Below are positions 7,604-20,681 of a stretch of 36,750 nucleotides of DNA, piece after piece. Under the pieces are notes generated by a model. That model was not told the origin of the DNA. It was given only the letters and a program-made list of their open reading frames with translations, and ran no database searches. A program made the translations under genes and the position numbers. This DNA comes from Rhodoferax sp. (lineage in GTDB: Bacteria; Pseudomonadota; Gammaproteobacteria; Burkholderiales; Burkholderiaceae_C), in the NCBI GenBank assembly GCA_029865845.1, contig JARXAM010000045.1, forward strand, positions 1 through 36,750, given 5' to 3'. Position 1 is the stretch's first letter. Every line of letters starts with the position of its first letter.

Positions 7604-8439
7604 GCCACACCCCCCACAGAAAAATCGTTTTCTACCGACTCGGCGGGGTAATGGAAGCGCACTGGCCCTTCAGGTAGCGCATTTACAAACTGATGAACCA
7701 AGGGGTCCGCACTATCGCGCACTTCTTGCGGAGTACCTTGTGCCGCAACTTTGCCATTGGCCAGCACAATGACTTGGTCCGCAATATGGAAAGTTTCTTC
7801 TAGGTCGTGCGACACGATGATGCTGGTCAGCCCCATGGCGTCATTGAGTTGACGAATCAGGCGCGCGGCAGTGCCCAAAGAAATCGGGTCCAAACCGGCA
7901 AACGGCTCGTCGTACATCACCAACTCGGGGTCCAGAGCAATGGCTCGCGCCAACGCTATGCGGCGCGCCATGCCACCAGAGACTTCTGAGGGCATCAAGC
8001 TGCGTGCACCGCGCAAGCCCACCGCGTTGAGCTTCATCAACACAATGTCCCGAATCAGGGCTTCCGGCAATCCTGTGTGCTCCCGCAAGGGAAAGGCCAC
8101 GTTGTCAAACACACTCAAGTCGGTAAACAAAGCGCCAAACTGGAACAGCATGCCCATGCGGCGGCGCGCTGCATACAAAGCGGTCGCACTCAATTGGGAG
8201 ATATCCTGAGGCGCGTCGCCCGCATTGGGGCCATGCAACAGCACCTGACCGCCTTGGACACGGTTCTGACCGCCGATCAGGCGTAGCACTGTTGTTTTCC
8301 CACCACCCGACGCCCCCATCAGCGCGGTCACTTTTCCACGTGGCACCGTGAGTGACACGCCATCCAGAATGCGTCGCTCCCCGTATCCAAAGGAAACGTC
8401 TTTCAGTTCAACCAAAGCAGAAGTAGGAGTGTGAGCCAT
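7600..8439 (-). CDS. mlaF: Phospholipid ABC transporter ATP-binding protein MlaF
   Basis: The ATPase that drives the Mla transporter, 279 residues. Visible are Walker A GASGGGKT at 42-49, signature VSGGM at 153-157, Walker B LVMYDEP around 173-179 with the AGLDPIS D-loop, and the H-loop IIVSHD. The atypical Y in the Walker B strand and the LDPISL sequence are normal for MlaF. It is the first mla gene. Its start codon lies only 11 bases after a terminator-like hairpin that follows gltD, and no clear Shine-Dalgarno sequence separates the two, which is unusual. Any mla promoter must overlap this hairpin or lie in the gltD 3' end. Confidence 0.96.
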   Translation of the reverse strand: MAHTPTSALVELKDVSFGYGERRILDGVSLTVPRGKVTALMGASGGGKTTVLRLIGGQNRVQGGQVLLHGPNAGDAPQDISQLSATALYAARRRMGMLFQFGALFTDLSVFDNVAFPLREHTGLPEALIRDIVLMKLNAVGLRGARSLMPSEVSGGMARRIALARAIALDPELVMYDEPFAGLDPISLGTAARLIRQLNDAMGLTSIIVSHDLEETFHIADQVIVLANGKVAAQGTPQEVRDSADPLVHQFVNALPEGPVRFHYPAESVENDFSVGGVA

Positions 8440-8450
8440 AAAAGCAACAA

Positions 8451-8472
8451 GGCCGGGATGTGCCCGGCCTTT
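8451..8472 (-). terminator. Rho-independent terminator after gltD
   Basis: On the minus strand, GGCCGGG pairs with CCCGGCC (stem bases 8463-8469 and 8451-8457) around the five-base loop CACAT. It is followed by the T-rich TTGTTGCTTTT. The perfect seven-pair GC stem lies 27 bases after the gltD stop and 11 bases before the mlaF ATG. It is a good terminator for gltBD; the interrupted T-tract suggests it may be incomplete. Confidence 0.7.
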
Positions 8473-8496
8473 GAATCATAAAGGGGAAAACCCTAA

Positions 8497-9963
8497 TCAA
8501 CGCGGCAGGTCGGAAAAGCCCATCAAGAACTCGTCTACCGCGCGTGCGGCTTGGCGGCCTTCGCGGATAGCCCACACCACCAGCGATTGACCACGGCGGA
8601 TGTCACCTGCAGCAAACACCTTGGGTACGTTGGTGGCGTAGCCGCCAGCAATGTCGGTGGATGCCTTGGCGTTACCACGGGCGTCCTTGTCGATGCCAAA
8701 AGACTCCAACACTGTGGCTACCGGGTTTACGAAACCCATAGCCAGCAGCACCAGGTCGGCCTTGAGCACTTTCTCGGTGCCCGGCACGTCCACCAACTTG
8801 CCATCCTTGAACTCGACTTGCACGGTCTTGAGACCGGTGACCTTGCCTTTTTCGCCAATGAACTCTTTGGTGGAAATGGAGAACACACGCTCGCAGCCTT
8901 CTTCGTGGCTGGAGCTGGTGCGCAGCTTCAACGGCCAGTAAGGCCATGTGAGCGGGCGGTTTTCTTCCGCCGGTGGCTGGGGCATGACCTCAAACTGGGT
9001 CACGCTGACCGCACCGTGGCGGTTGGAGGTGCCCACACAGTCAGAGCCGGTGTCACCACCGCCAATGACAATCACGTGTTTGCCGTCCGCACGTAACTGG
9101 TTCTTGAGCTTGTCACCTGCATTGACTTTGTTTTGCTGGGGCAAGAACTCCATAGCGAAGTGGATGCCGTCCAGATCGCGGCCGGGCACGGGGAGATCAC
9201 GCGACTGCTCGGAACCGCCGGTCAGCAACACGGCGTCAAAGTCTTTTTTGAGCTGCTCTGGGGAGATGGTTTCCTTGGCCCAGTTGGTGACCTTGGAGCC
9301 CTTGGGCATTTCACCCACCAACACGCCAGTGCGGATGGTCACGCCTTCGGCGACCAACTGCTCGGCGCGGCGGTCGATGTGGGACTTTTCCATCTTGAAG
9401 TCAGGAATGCCGTAGCGCAACAGGCCGCCGATGCGGTCGTTCTTCTCAAACAACGTCACGTCGTGACCGGCGCGGGCGAGCTGCTGGGCAGCTGCCATAC
9501 CGGCGGGGCCGGAACCAACCACGGCGACTTTTTTGCCGCTCTTGACACTGGCAGGCTGGGGCTTCACCCAGCCCTCGTGCCAGGCGCGGTCAATGATGGC
9601 GTGCTCGATCGACTTGATGCCTACGGCTTCTTCGTTGACGTTCAAGGTACACGCTGCCTCGCAAGGGGCGGGGCAGATGCGGCCGGTGAACTCGGGGAAG
9701 TTGTTGGTGCTGTGCAGCGTGTCAATCGCAGCCTTCCAGTCCTTGCGGAAGACCAGGTCGTTGAAGTCAGGAATGATGTTGTTGACCGGGCAGCCGTTGT
9801 TGCAAAAAGGCGTGCCGCAGTCCATGCAACGTGCGGCCTGCTTGTTGGCCTGTGCATCGTCCAGACCGATAACGAACTCTTTGTAATTTTTCAAACGCTC
9901 GGTAACGGGCTTGTAACCCTCTTCGATGCGCTCAAACTCCATGAAGCCTGTGACTTTTCCCAT
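8497..9963 (-). CDS. gltD: Glutamate synthase (NADPH) small subunit
   Basis: The beta subunit of GOGAT (488 residues). It takes electrons from NADPH through FAD and passes them over iron-sulfur clusters to the large subunit. N-terminal cysteine clusters for 4Fe-4S centres are visible: Cys46, 49, 54 and 58 in [13 protein letters not shown], and Cys97, 101 and 105 in CPAPCEAAC. The FAD-binding GSGPAG is at 150-155 and the NADPH-site GGGDTG at 301-306. AAGGA lies about 10 bases upstream of the ATG. It starts 34 bases after gltB and the two form an operon. Confidence 0.97.
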   Translation of the reverse strand: MGKVTGFMEFERIEEGYKPVTERLKNYKEFVIGLDDAQANKQAARCMDCGTPFCNNGCPVNNIIPDFNDLVFRKDWKAAIDTLHSTNNFPEFTGRICPAPCEAACTLNVNEEAVGIKSIEHAIIDRAWHEGWVKPQPASVKSGKKVAVVGSGPAGMAAAQQLARAGHDVTLFEKNDRIGGLLRYGIPDFKMEKSHIDRRAEQLVAEGVTIRTGVLVGEMPKGSKVTNWAKETISPEQLKKDFDAVLLTGGSEQSRDLPVPGRDLDGIHFAMEFLPQQNKVNAGDKLKNQLRADGKHVIVIGGGDTGSDCVGTSNRHGAVSVTQFEVMPQPPAEENRPLTWPYWPLKLRTSSSHEEGCERVFSISTKEFIGEKGKVTGLKTVQVEFKDGKLVDVPGTEKVLKADLVLLAMGFVNPVATVLESFGIDKDARGNAKASTDIAGGYATNVPKVFAAGDIRRGQSLVVWAIREGRQAARAVDEFLMGFSDLPR

Positions 9964-9997
9964 GATGTACGTCCTTGTGCGTTAGATCAGGCTCGCC

Positions 9998-14761
<4,764 letters not shown>

Positions 14762-14792
14762 GGCGCACTCCTGAGAAAAACAGTGGTTGACA

Positions 14793-14821
14793 AGGATACT
14801 GCAATGCAACAAAAGTGCCAA
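14793..14821 (-). promoter_or_regulatory. Predicted sigma70 promoter of gltBD
   Basis: Read on the minus strand, TTGGCA (14816-14821) and TATCCT (14793-14798) are separated by exactly 17 bases and lie about 31 bases before the gltB ATG. The -35 matches consensus at five of six positions and the -10 at four of six. It starts immediately downstream of the RayT-associated AT-rich repeats. Confidence 0.55.
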
Positions 14822-14824
14822 GAT

Positions 14825-14848
14825 AATTAATAGGGGTCAGAGTCAAAT
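14825..14848 (+). repeat. AT-rich RayT-associated repeat, copy 1
   Basis: AATTAATAGGGGTCAGAGTC followed by AAAT. It closely resembles the second copy at 14874-14896, sharing the order AATTAAT, (T)AGGG, a CA-rich core, AGT and AAAT. I recall GGGGTCAGAGT-type motifs beside REP-associated transposase genes in many beta-proteobacteria; that link is from memory. Confidence 0.5.
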
Positions 14849-14873
14849 AAACGTCGCCTACCTGCGAACCTTA

Positions 14874-14896
14874 AATTAATTAGGGACACAGTAAAT
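14874..14896 (+). repeat. AT-rich RayT-associated repeat, copy 2
   Basis: AATTAATTAGGGACACAGTA followed by AAT, in direct orientation to the copy at 14825-14848 and 49 bases further right. The copies differ mainly in the core (GGGGTCAGAGTC against GGGACACAGT). Both lie in the 182-base gap between the RayT stop and the gltB start. Confidence 0.5.
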
Positions 14897-14943
14897 GCAC
14901 GCTGAAGTCTTTGCACTAACACGTACTGCGACACCTACACCGA

Positions 14944-15639
14944 TTAAGGACGTGTGGGGGCTTTCTTGGGACGTCCGGGCGCTTTGGGCGTGATACGCCG
15001 TATGCTCGCTCTTTGCAGTTGGTCTAAAAAACCGGCATCACCCAGAGCCCAGCCTTGGTTGACCGCGTCACTGAGTTGGCGTACTTGACGCACATCGATG
15101 CCTGTGTGCGACTGCGCCCTATACGCTGCTTCGCGGGCAAAGGGCGTATTTCCAAGTGCCCAATATTGCGCAAGGGTAGAAAGCTGCGCGCTGGGTTTTG
15201 CCCCGCTGTAGTGCGCGTAACTCGACCATGCGTATTCCGACGGCCCGGGCCCGTCACCGGTGCGCTGGGGGTGCGAGTCAAAGTAGTGCAAAAGATCAAT
15301 TGCGTAGTCTGCTTGCAGCACAGAGGAACGAAAACGCCCCCCCCACAGGGTGCCTCGGCGCAAATACTTGCGATTGAAATAGGGCACATAACTTCGACTC
15401 ATCGCCTGCATCATGCGAGAAAGTCCTATTGCATCGGCGGGCGTGAGCAGCACATGGAAATGGTCACTCACTACGACGTAACCGTGGAGCGCTACGCGGT
15501 ATTGCCGTGCCGAGAGGTACAGGGCATCGAGCAGTGCGAGGTAATCTTGCTCATCGGCACAAATCACTTGACCGTGCACCCCTCGCTGAACCACGTGATG
15601 CAAGTGATGTGCAAGGGCTAATCGGGGGAGTCGAGCCAC
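14944..15639 (-). CDS. rayT: REP-associated tyrosine transposase (RayT/TnpA-REP family)
   Basis: A 231-residue Y1-type HUH nuclease related to IS200/IS605 transposases. The HUH motif is His60-Phe61-His62 in SDHFHVLLTP. The probable nucleophile is Tyr112 in LQADYAIDLL, after the characteristic GTLWGGRF. AWSSYAHYSG and the basic GRPKK tail are also family-typical. The start is a GTG at 15637-15639 giving (M)ARLPRLALAHHLHHVVQRG, the family's normal N-terminus. Such proteins process REP palindromes and are usually domesticated single genes, not selfish elements. The gene looks intact. It sits upstream of gltB, same strand, beside two AT-rich repeats. No canonical REP hairpin was clear in its flanks, apart from a small GGCAT/ATGCC inverted pair at 15661-15672. 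Confidence 0.85.
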   Translation of the reverse strand: MARLPRLALAHHLHHVVQRGVHGQVICADEQDYLALLDALYLSARQYRVALHGYVVVSDHFHVLLTPADAIGLSRMMQAMSRSYVPYFNRKYLRRGTLWGGRFRSSVLQADYAIDLLHYFDSHPQRTGDGPGPSEYAWSSYAHYSGAKPSAQLSTLAQYWALGNTPFAREAAYRAQSHTGIDVRQVRQLSDAVNQGWALGDAGFLDQLQRASIRRITPKAPGRPKKAPTRP

Positions 15640-15730
15640 AGAAACTACCTCACCAACTAAGGCATTGATGCCGCGCCGCTAGGGCAAGACACGCGGTCCC
15701 GCCCGGTACATCGCGACACGAGGTAGCCGG

Positions 15731-16198
15731 TTACTTGGGTGCCTTGGTCACGCGCACTTTGCCACCCGTGGTCACGATGATGACAGCATCTCCAGCCGCG
15801 AGCTGCTCGCTGCCTTTGGCTTGCACAATGGCGCGCCGATCACCGCTCTTGAGCTGCACCAGTATCTCTACCGCCTCCTCGCGGGTTGAAAGACGCTCCA
15901 GCGCATTGCCTGCAGCAGCACCTGCAACACCGGCCAACACCCCAAGCACCTGCGCCTCGCGCTGCACGCCACTTCCGCTGTAGCCGCCGATTGCGCCGAC
16001 GACACCGCCGACCGCAGCGCCCACGCCCGACTGGTTGCCGTCCACCACCACATTGCGAACGGACAGGACAACACCGTCCTGAACCTGTGCCATTTTTTGT
16101 GTGTCGCCGCGCTGAATGACATCTGGGCTGCTGCTCGCGCAAGCCGCCAAGAGAGCGACTAGCATGGTCAAGCCCGCAGATTTAATGAGATGGTGCAT
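15731..16198 (-). CDS. Glycine-zipper outer-membrane lipoprotein (SlyB-like)
   Basis: A predicted lipoprotein of 155 residues with signal peptide and lipobox LLAAC (lipidated Cys20). The centre is a glycine-zipper segment, GVGAAVGGVVGAIGGYSGSG and then GVLAGVAGAAAGNALE, of the 2TM kind found in SlyB/Pcp lipoproteins. The C-terminal domain (VEILVQLKSGDRRAIVQ, then VIIVTTGGKVRVTK) is the beta-rich part of the same family. The role is probably outer-membrane integrity under stress, by family only. The ATG at 16198 has GGAG six bases upstream and directly begins the signal peptide; a frame open to 16258 is rejected. It lies 91 bases upstream of rayT. Confidence 0.8.
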   Translation of the reverse strand: MHHLIKSAGLTMLVALLAACASSSPDVIQRGDTQKMAQVQDGVVLSVRNVVVDGNQSGVGAAVGGVVGAIGGYSGSGVQREAQVLGVLAGVAGAAAGNALERLSTREEAVEILVQLKSGDRRAIVQAKGSEQLAAGDAVIIVTTGGKVRVTKAPK

Positions 16199-16230
16199 GT
16201 GTTTCTCCGTGAGTAGAACGATTTCAAAAT

Positions 16231-16249
16231 GCGGCCGTAGTGCAGCCGC
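16231..16249 (-). terminator. Possible weak terminator after the methyltransferase gene
   Basis: On the minus strand GCGGC (16245-16249) pairs with GCCGC (16231-16235) around a nine-base loop, followed by ATTTTG. The short stem and four-T tail make it weak. It falls in the 56-base gap between the methyltransferase stop and the lipoprotein start. Confidence 0.3.
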
Positions 16250-16254
16250 TGGTT

Positions 16255-17157
16255 TCATGGGTGGGCATTGTCCACTGGCAATGTAAAGCGCGTGTCAAGC
16301 AGCGCGTTCAAACCTAGTTCTGCAAGGATTTGACGCAAGTGCACATTGGCCGGTTGACTGTGATGGCCGGTGTACTTCGCGATGATGAGCTCGTTTTTTA
16401 AACTGTGCTCCCATCCCACAAGCTCCGTCACCGTTACGGCGTAGCCCCGGGCTTCCAAATAAAGGCAACGCAGCACATTGGTAATGTGGCTGCCCATTTC
16501 TCGTGCGTGTAAAGGTCGCTTCCACAGTTCGGCAAACGGGACATGCATTCCTTTGAAGGCCTTGTTGTGGTGCTGTAAATGCCGAGCAAGCTCCGCCTGA
16601 CAACAGGGCACAAGCACCATCGCACGGGCATTTTTTTCCAAACCAAACGCGATGGCATCGTCGGTGGCTGTGTCGCAAGCATGCAAGGCGGTCACTACGT
16701 CCACGCGCGGCGGAAGCTCTTTTGCGCTAGTGGACTCTGCAACACTCGCATTCAAAAAGTGCATCCGGTCAAAGCCCAAGCGCAGCGCAAGGGTCCGTGA
16801 CTTGTCGACCAAGTCACCGCGTGTCTCTATTCCAAACAACTGGGTGTTCGGATGGTGCTTCAGCCAAAGGTCGTACACGATAAACCCAAGATACGATTTG
16901 CCCGCACCGTGGTCCGCTAGTGTGAACTGGGCATTGGCTGATGAAGCCATGTCCTGCATCAACTTTTCGATGAACTGGTACAGGTGATAAACCTGCTTAA
17001 GCTTCCTGCGTGAATCTTGGTTCAGTTTTCCCTCGCGGGTCAGGATATGCAGCTCTTTGAGCAGCTCCACCGACTGACCTTCGCGCAGGTCAAGGTCAGC
17101 TACTGCGGCACTCGCAGCGCTACCCCTTCGGACATTGGTTTTTTGGGGTTTGTTCAT
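16255..17157 (-). CDS. SAM-dependent methyltransferase, METTL25/Methyltransf_32-like
   Basis: A 300-residue class I methyltransferase-like protein of unknown substrate. The SAM-binding motif I region is TLADHGAGKSYLGFIVYDL, near residue 80. Further features are LFGIETRGDLVD (acidic end of strand 2), VVTALHACDTATDDAI and VLVPCCQAEL. The HACDTATD and PCCQ elements are typical of the METTL25/RRNAD1/TRMT13-like group, whose eukaryotic members act on RNA or ribosomal protein. The N-terminal 50 residues are basic (MNKPQKTNVRRG). The ATG at 17157 overlaps the stop of the DUF1415 gene by four bases, which decides the start. The RNA-related role is inference. It is the last gene of the pil-aro-dgt run. 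Confidence 0.75.
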   Translation of the reverse strand: MNKPQKTNVRRGSAASAAVADLDLREGQSVELLKELHILTREGKLNQDSRRKLKQVYHLYQFIEKLMQDMASSANAQFTLADHGAGKSYLGFIVYDLWLKHHPNTQLFGIETRGDLVDKSRTLALRLGFDRMHFLNASVAESTSAKELPPRVDVVTALHACDTATDDAIAFGLEKNARAMVLVPCCQAELARHLQHHNKAFKGMHVPFAELWKRPLHAREMGSHITNVLRCLYLEARGYAVTVTELVGWEHSLKNELIIAKYTGHHSQPANVHLRQILAELGLNALLDTRFTLPVDNAHP

Positions 17158-17753
17158 TTCAAATCGGAATCGGATGCCTGGGGCGCAGCGCCATGCAATT
17201 GAAGTGCGGCCCACCCTTCTCGGCCGAGTCGTTCCATGGTTCGGATGTTTCTCTCAAAAATCTCATTCGCTGCGGGAAAGGCTGCAACGGCCTTGTCGAT
17301 GCTTTCTTCGCGCAGGAGGTGCAAGGTGGGGTAAGGGGCGCGATTGGTGTAGTTACCCATGTCATCCGCGCGCGCATCCGCAAACTGATATGCCGGGTGA
17401 AACGATGCAATCTGGATACTGCCATCCAAGCCCATTTTTCGCACCAATCGGTTCGCACGGTCCACCACCGATGTGAATTCCAGAAAACTGTCAAATCCGT
17501 ACGGGAGCACCAACAGCGTGGTATCGCGTTCGTTCGGATCGGACTCATATAGCGCGACGATCTGTTCGCGCAGAGCCGACACCACGTCACTGTGCGAGCT
17601 TGCATGGCACACAGAGAAATGCACGAGGTTTTTGACATATACGGCCTTTGCAAATGGGCACAGGTTCAACCCAATAACCGCACGCTCCACCCAATGGCGT
17701 GTGGCCGTTAGCACGCAAGCATCGTCGACCGAACGACAGTTCAATTCATCCAT
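17154..17753 (-). CDS. DUF1415 family protein
   Basis: A conserved protein of unknown function, 199 residues. The family core is visible: HWVERAVIGLNLCPFAKAV near the N-terminus, TLLVLPYGFDSFLEF in the middle, then IQIASFHPAYQFAD and NRAPYPTLHLLREESI towards the C-terminus. The conserved cysteine and histidines (LCPF, SFHP) suggest a possible metal or redox site, but no activity is established that I know of. The ATG at 17753 is chosen because GGAAGG lies upstream and it overlaps the dgt stop by eight bases; ATGs at 17783 and 17798 would extend further into dgt. It is coupled to the methyltransferase by an ATGA overlap. Confidence 0.85.
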   Translation of the reverse strand: MDELNCRSVDDACVLTATRHWVERAVIGLNLCPFAKAVYVKNLVHFSVCHASSHSDVVSALREQIVALYESDPNERDTTLLVLPYGFDSFLEFTSVVDRANRLVRKMGLDGSIQIASFHPAYQFADARADDMGNYTNRAPYPTLHLLREESIDKAVAAFPAANEIFERNIRTMERLGREGWAALQLHGAAPQASDSDLK

Positions 17754-18918
17754 GAAAAAGCCGCCTTCCCGAAAGACGTTCATGCTCTTTACTCGCAAAG
17801 CGATCGGTCATGCCCGCGATGTAGTCACACACTCGGCGGTGTAGGGATAGCGCATCGGTCGTCAACTCCTCTTGGTGCATCTCTGACGGATCGTCCACGT
17901 AAGCGGCAAATAGCTCCGTGACAATTTGCTTCGCAATCACCATGGTGTCCATTACTTGAGGATGTCGGTACAGGTGCTGATGCAAAAATCGCTTGAGTTC
18001 GCTGCTGCGCACATGCATGTCGGGACTGAATCGCACTATGCGGGGTGCGGCACGGACCTCGTCAAGCGTGCCCGGTTTGGTTGTGGACACGTTGCTGCGG
18101 GTGGAGTCTATGACGTCGTACACCATCCCGCTAAGCATGAGCCGAATCGTCTCGTACAACCATTTGCGATGCAGCTTGCGGTCTGACAATACCGGGTGCT
18201 GGGCAAGTGCGTGGTGAGCACACTCACGGAACCATGCAATTTGCAACAACTGCTCCATATCGAGCAGCCCGGAACGTACACCGTCGTCAATATCATGGCA
18301 GTTGTACGCAATCTCATCGGCGACGTTGCAGAGTTGGGCCTCCAGACTGGGTTGTCCACCAACGATGAATCGCCTCGCAACACCTTTGGCGGACTCTGGG
18401 CAATCCACCTCCTGAGCGTCCAAAGCCATGGCGTTGGACTTTGAACAATGCTTCAAAATTCCTTCGCGAGTTTCAAATGTGAGATTGAGTCCGCTGAACG
18501 CTGCATATCGCGCTTCGAGATGATCGACGACCCGCAAGCTCTGGTAGTTGTGCTCGAAGCCGCCGTGGTGCTCCATGCAAGCGTGCAACGCATCTTGACC
18601 TGCATGACCGAAAGGGGTGTGTCCCAAATCGTGGGCCAACGCTACTGCTTCCACGACATCTTCATTCAAGCCCAGCGTGCGCGCAATCGATCGGCCAAGT
18701 TGCGCGACTTCCAATGAGTGGGTAAGGCGCGTACGGAACAGATCGCCTTCGTGGTTTACGAACACCTGTGTCTTGTATACCAATCGCCGAAAAGCCGTGG
18801 AGTGCACAATGCGATCGCGATCTCGCTGAAAAGGCGTTCGGGTCGGCGACGGCGACTCTGGGAAGCGCCGACCACGACTCTGCTCAGGACGACACGCAAA
18901 CGGCTGAAGTTCAGACAT
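17746..18918 (-). CDS. dgt: dGTPase-like deoxynucleoside triphosphate triphosphohydrolase
   Basis: An HD-domain hydrolase of 390 residues that cleaves dNTPs to deoxynucleoside plus triphosphate. The metal-binding HD site is visible: His67 in RLTHSLEVAQ, His96-Asp97 in ALAHDLGHTPFGHAG, and a later Asp in ADEIAYNCHDIDDG. The conserved N-terminus RDRDRIVHSTAFRRLVYKTQ, with VFVNHEGDLFRTR, matches the shorter class (type 2) that often follows aroB in beta- and gamma-proteobacteria. The start at 18918 is 54 bases after the aroB stop. Its 3' end overlaps the DUF1415 start. Confidence 0.95.
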   Translation of the reverse strand: MSELQPFACRPEQSRGRRFPESPSPTRTPFQRDRDRIVHSTAFRRLVYKTQVFVNHEGDLFRTRLTHSLEVAQLGRSIARTLGLNEDVVEAVALAHDLGHTPFGHAGQDALHACMEHHGGFEHNYQSLRVVDHLEARYAAFSGLNLTFETREGILKHCSKSNAMALDAQEVDCPESAKGVARRFIVGGQPSLEAQLCNVADEIAYNCHDIDDGVRSGLLDMEQLLQIAWFRECAHHALAQHPVLSDRKLHRKWLYETIRLMLSGMVYDVIDSTRSNVSTTKPGTLDEVRAAPRIVRFSPDMHVRSSELKRFLHQHLYRHPQVMDTMVIAKQIVTELFAAYVDDPSEMHQEELTTDALSLHRRVCDYIAGMTDRFASKEHERLSGRRLFHG

Positions 18919-18972
18919 GATTCAAGCACCCGCAAACGCAGACACGGTGGGTGTCAACACGCCCACCGCGCA

Positions 18973-20079
18973 TCAGGCGCAACAACGCTCGATTACCTCA
19001 CGCACAACGTCGTCTGGCGCTCCGCGTACTGCGGCACGCCCCGGCCCGTCGATCACGACAAAGCGAATCTCGCCGTCCGACGCTTTTTTGTCATGGCGCA
19101 TCAGTTGCATATACCGACCAGCGTTGTCATGTACGTCTAAAACCGGTCCCATTACGGGAAGCCCCGCAGAGGAAATGACGCGGGTCAGCCGCTGCACATA
19201 CGCTTGATCCACCAACCCCAAAGCACACGATAAATGCGCTGCCATGACCATACCGCACCCTACCGCCTCACCATGCAACCAACTGCCATAGCCCAAACCA
19301 GCCTCAATTGCATGGCCAAAGGTATGTCCGAAATTCAGAATGGCACGTAAGCCAGACTCGCGCTCATCCTTCCCCACCACCCACGCCTTGATTTCACAAC
19401 TACGGCGCACGGCATAGGCCAAGGCATCGCTATCGCAAAGCCGCAGTGCAGGCATGTGGCCTTCTATCCAGTCGAGAAAATCACTGTCAGCAATAGGGCC
19501 GTACTTGATGACCTCCGCAAGTCCCGCACTGACCTCCTTGGGAGGCAGGGTTTTCAACGTACCCAAGTCGCACACAACGCGCAAGGGTTGATGAAACGCA
19601 CCGATCATGTTTTTGCCCATGGGATGGTTGATGCCGGTTTTGCCCCCAACCGATGAGTCCACCTGTGCCAACAAGGTGGTTGGCACCTGCACGAAAGAAA
19701 TACCCCGCATATAGCAGGCTGCGGCAAACCCTGTCATGTCCCCCACGACGCCTCCGCCAAGGGCGAACAAAACCGACTTTCGGTCGAAATTGTGCGACAA
19801 CAAGGCGTCGAATAGGGTGTTTAAAGTTTGCCAGTGTTTTGTATGCTCGCCGTCGGGCAACACCAACACTCGCACATTCGCAAAATGCGAACGAAGTGTG
19901 GTGCTTAATGTGTCGGCGTACAGGGGACTGACGGTCGTGTTGGTCACGATAAGCGCCGAGCCCCCGTGGGAAAGCTGCTCGAATGCCTGTGCACTCGACA
20001 GCAAATCGGTGCCAATTAGGATGGAGTAGCTTCGGTCGGCCAGTGGAATGTTTACGGTGTGGAGCGCCAATTCGTTCAT
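18973..20079 (-). CDS. aroB: 3-dehydroquinate synthase
   Basis: Second step of the shikimate pathway: DAHP to 3-dehydroquinate, using NAD and a divalent metal. The protein has 368 residues, a normal length. The NAD-binding [11 protein letters not shown] is at about 108-118. Substrate-site [19 protein letters not shown] follows. Metal ligands are Glu189 (LAEVIKYG), His252 ([11 protein letters not shown]) and His269 (WLHGEAV). It follows aroK by 42 bases, an order usual in proteobacteria. Confidence 0.97.
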   Translation of the reverse strand: MNELALHTVNIPLADRSYSILIGTDLLSSAQAFEQLSHGGSALIVTNTTVSPLYADTLSTTLRSHFANVRVLVLPDGEHTKHWQTLNTLFDALLSHNFDRKSVLFALGGGVVGDMTGFAAACYMRGISFVQVPTTLLAQVDSSVGGKTGINHPMGKNMIGAFHQPLRVVCDLGTLKTLPPKEVSAGLAEVIKYGPIADSDFLDWIEGHMPALRLCDSDALAYAVRRSCEIKAWVVGKDERESGLRAILNFGHTFGHAIEAGLGYGSWLHGEAVGCGMVMAAHLSCALGLVDQAYVQRLTRVISSAGLPVMGPVLDVHDNAGRYMQLMRHDKKASDGEIRFVVIDGPGRAAVRGAPDDVVREVIERCCA

Positions 20080-20121
20080 AGCGCCTAGTTTAGAGCCAGA
20101 ATAGCATTCTCAAGTCTGCAC

Positions 20122-20652
20122 CTAAGCATTCGAAGCGGGAACCGCGCCAGCGAGTTCTAGCTGCATGACAATCATGTTGACCAATCCCGCCACAGTGGGG
20201 CGACCTGTATCGATAACGAAATGCGCGGTTTCGCGGTACAAAGGGTCGCGCAAGGCATACATCTCGCGGAGGCGCGATACCGGGTCCGCCACTTGAAGCA
20301 GGGGTCTGGAGGTGTCGTGACGCAAACGTCGAAACAACTCATCTGGACTTGCCCTCAAGTAAATCACCTTGCCCCGTGCATGCAAGTGTTTTCGGTTGTT
20401 CACCCGCAATACAGCACCGCCACCAGTCGACAAAACACATTCCGGCGCAGCCGTGAGCACATCCAAAACTTCTTCTTCAATGTCCCTAAAACGACTTTCC
20501 CCCTCCGCCTCAAAAAACTCACGAATCGGGCAGCCTATGCGTCCCTCAATCACATGGTCCGAGTCTACAAAAGGAATTTTTAGTCGGCGTGCAAGTTGCC
20601 TACCGACGGTCGTCTTGCCAGAGCCTGGCAGACCCACAATACTGATTGTCAA
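20122..20652 (-). CDS. aroK: Shikimate kinase
   Basis: Phosphorylates shikimate with ATP in the fifth step of aromatic amino-acid synthesis. The protein has 176 residues. Walker A is GLPGSGKT at 7-14, the shikimate/Mg site is VDSDHVIE (Asp30, Asp32), then FRDIEEE, STGGGAV and the lid segment LRHDTSRPLL. The start is a TTG at 20650-20652, with GGGG about six bases upstream and no in-frame ATG or GTG between the pilQ stop and this codon. It lies 29 bases after pilQ, so it is probably read from the pil transcript. Confidence 0.93.
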   Translation of the reverse strand: MTISIVGLPGSGKTTVGRQLARRLKIPFVDSDHVIEGRIGCPIREFFEAEGESRFRDIEEEVLDVLTAAPECVLSTGGGAVLRVNNRKHLHARGKVIYLRASPDELFRRLRHDTSRPLLQVADPVSRLREMYALRDPLYRETAHFVIDTGRPTVAGLVNMIVMQLELAGAVPASNA

Positions 20653-20681
20653 AAGTGCCCCAACCCTTACGCCAAAAAAGA

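Noticed and set aside
14919-14955. ACACGT...ACGTGT inverted pair around the rayT stop
   Set aside because: Six-base arms 25 bases apart are expected by chance and lack a T-tract.
15337-15344. C8 run in rayT as a second phase-variation tract
   Set aside because: Eight bases is short for efficient slippage, and it encodes the conserved WGGR motif, which is constrained.
15661-15672. GGCAT/ATGCC inverted pair in the rayT 5' flank as a REP hairpin
   Set aside because: The stem is short with almost no loop and lacks the GTAG/GGAG guide tetranucleotide in a convincing position.
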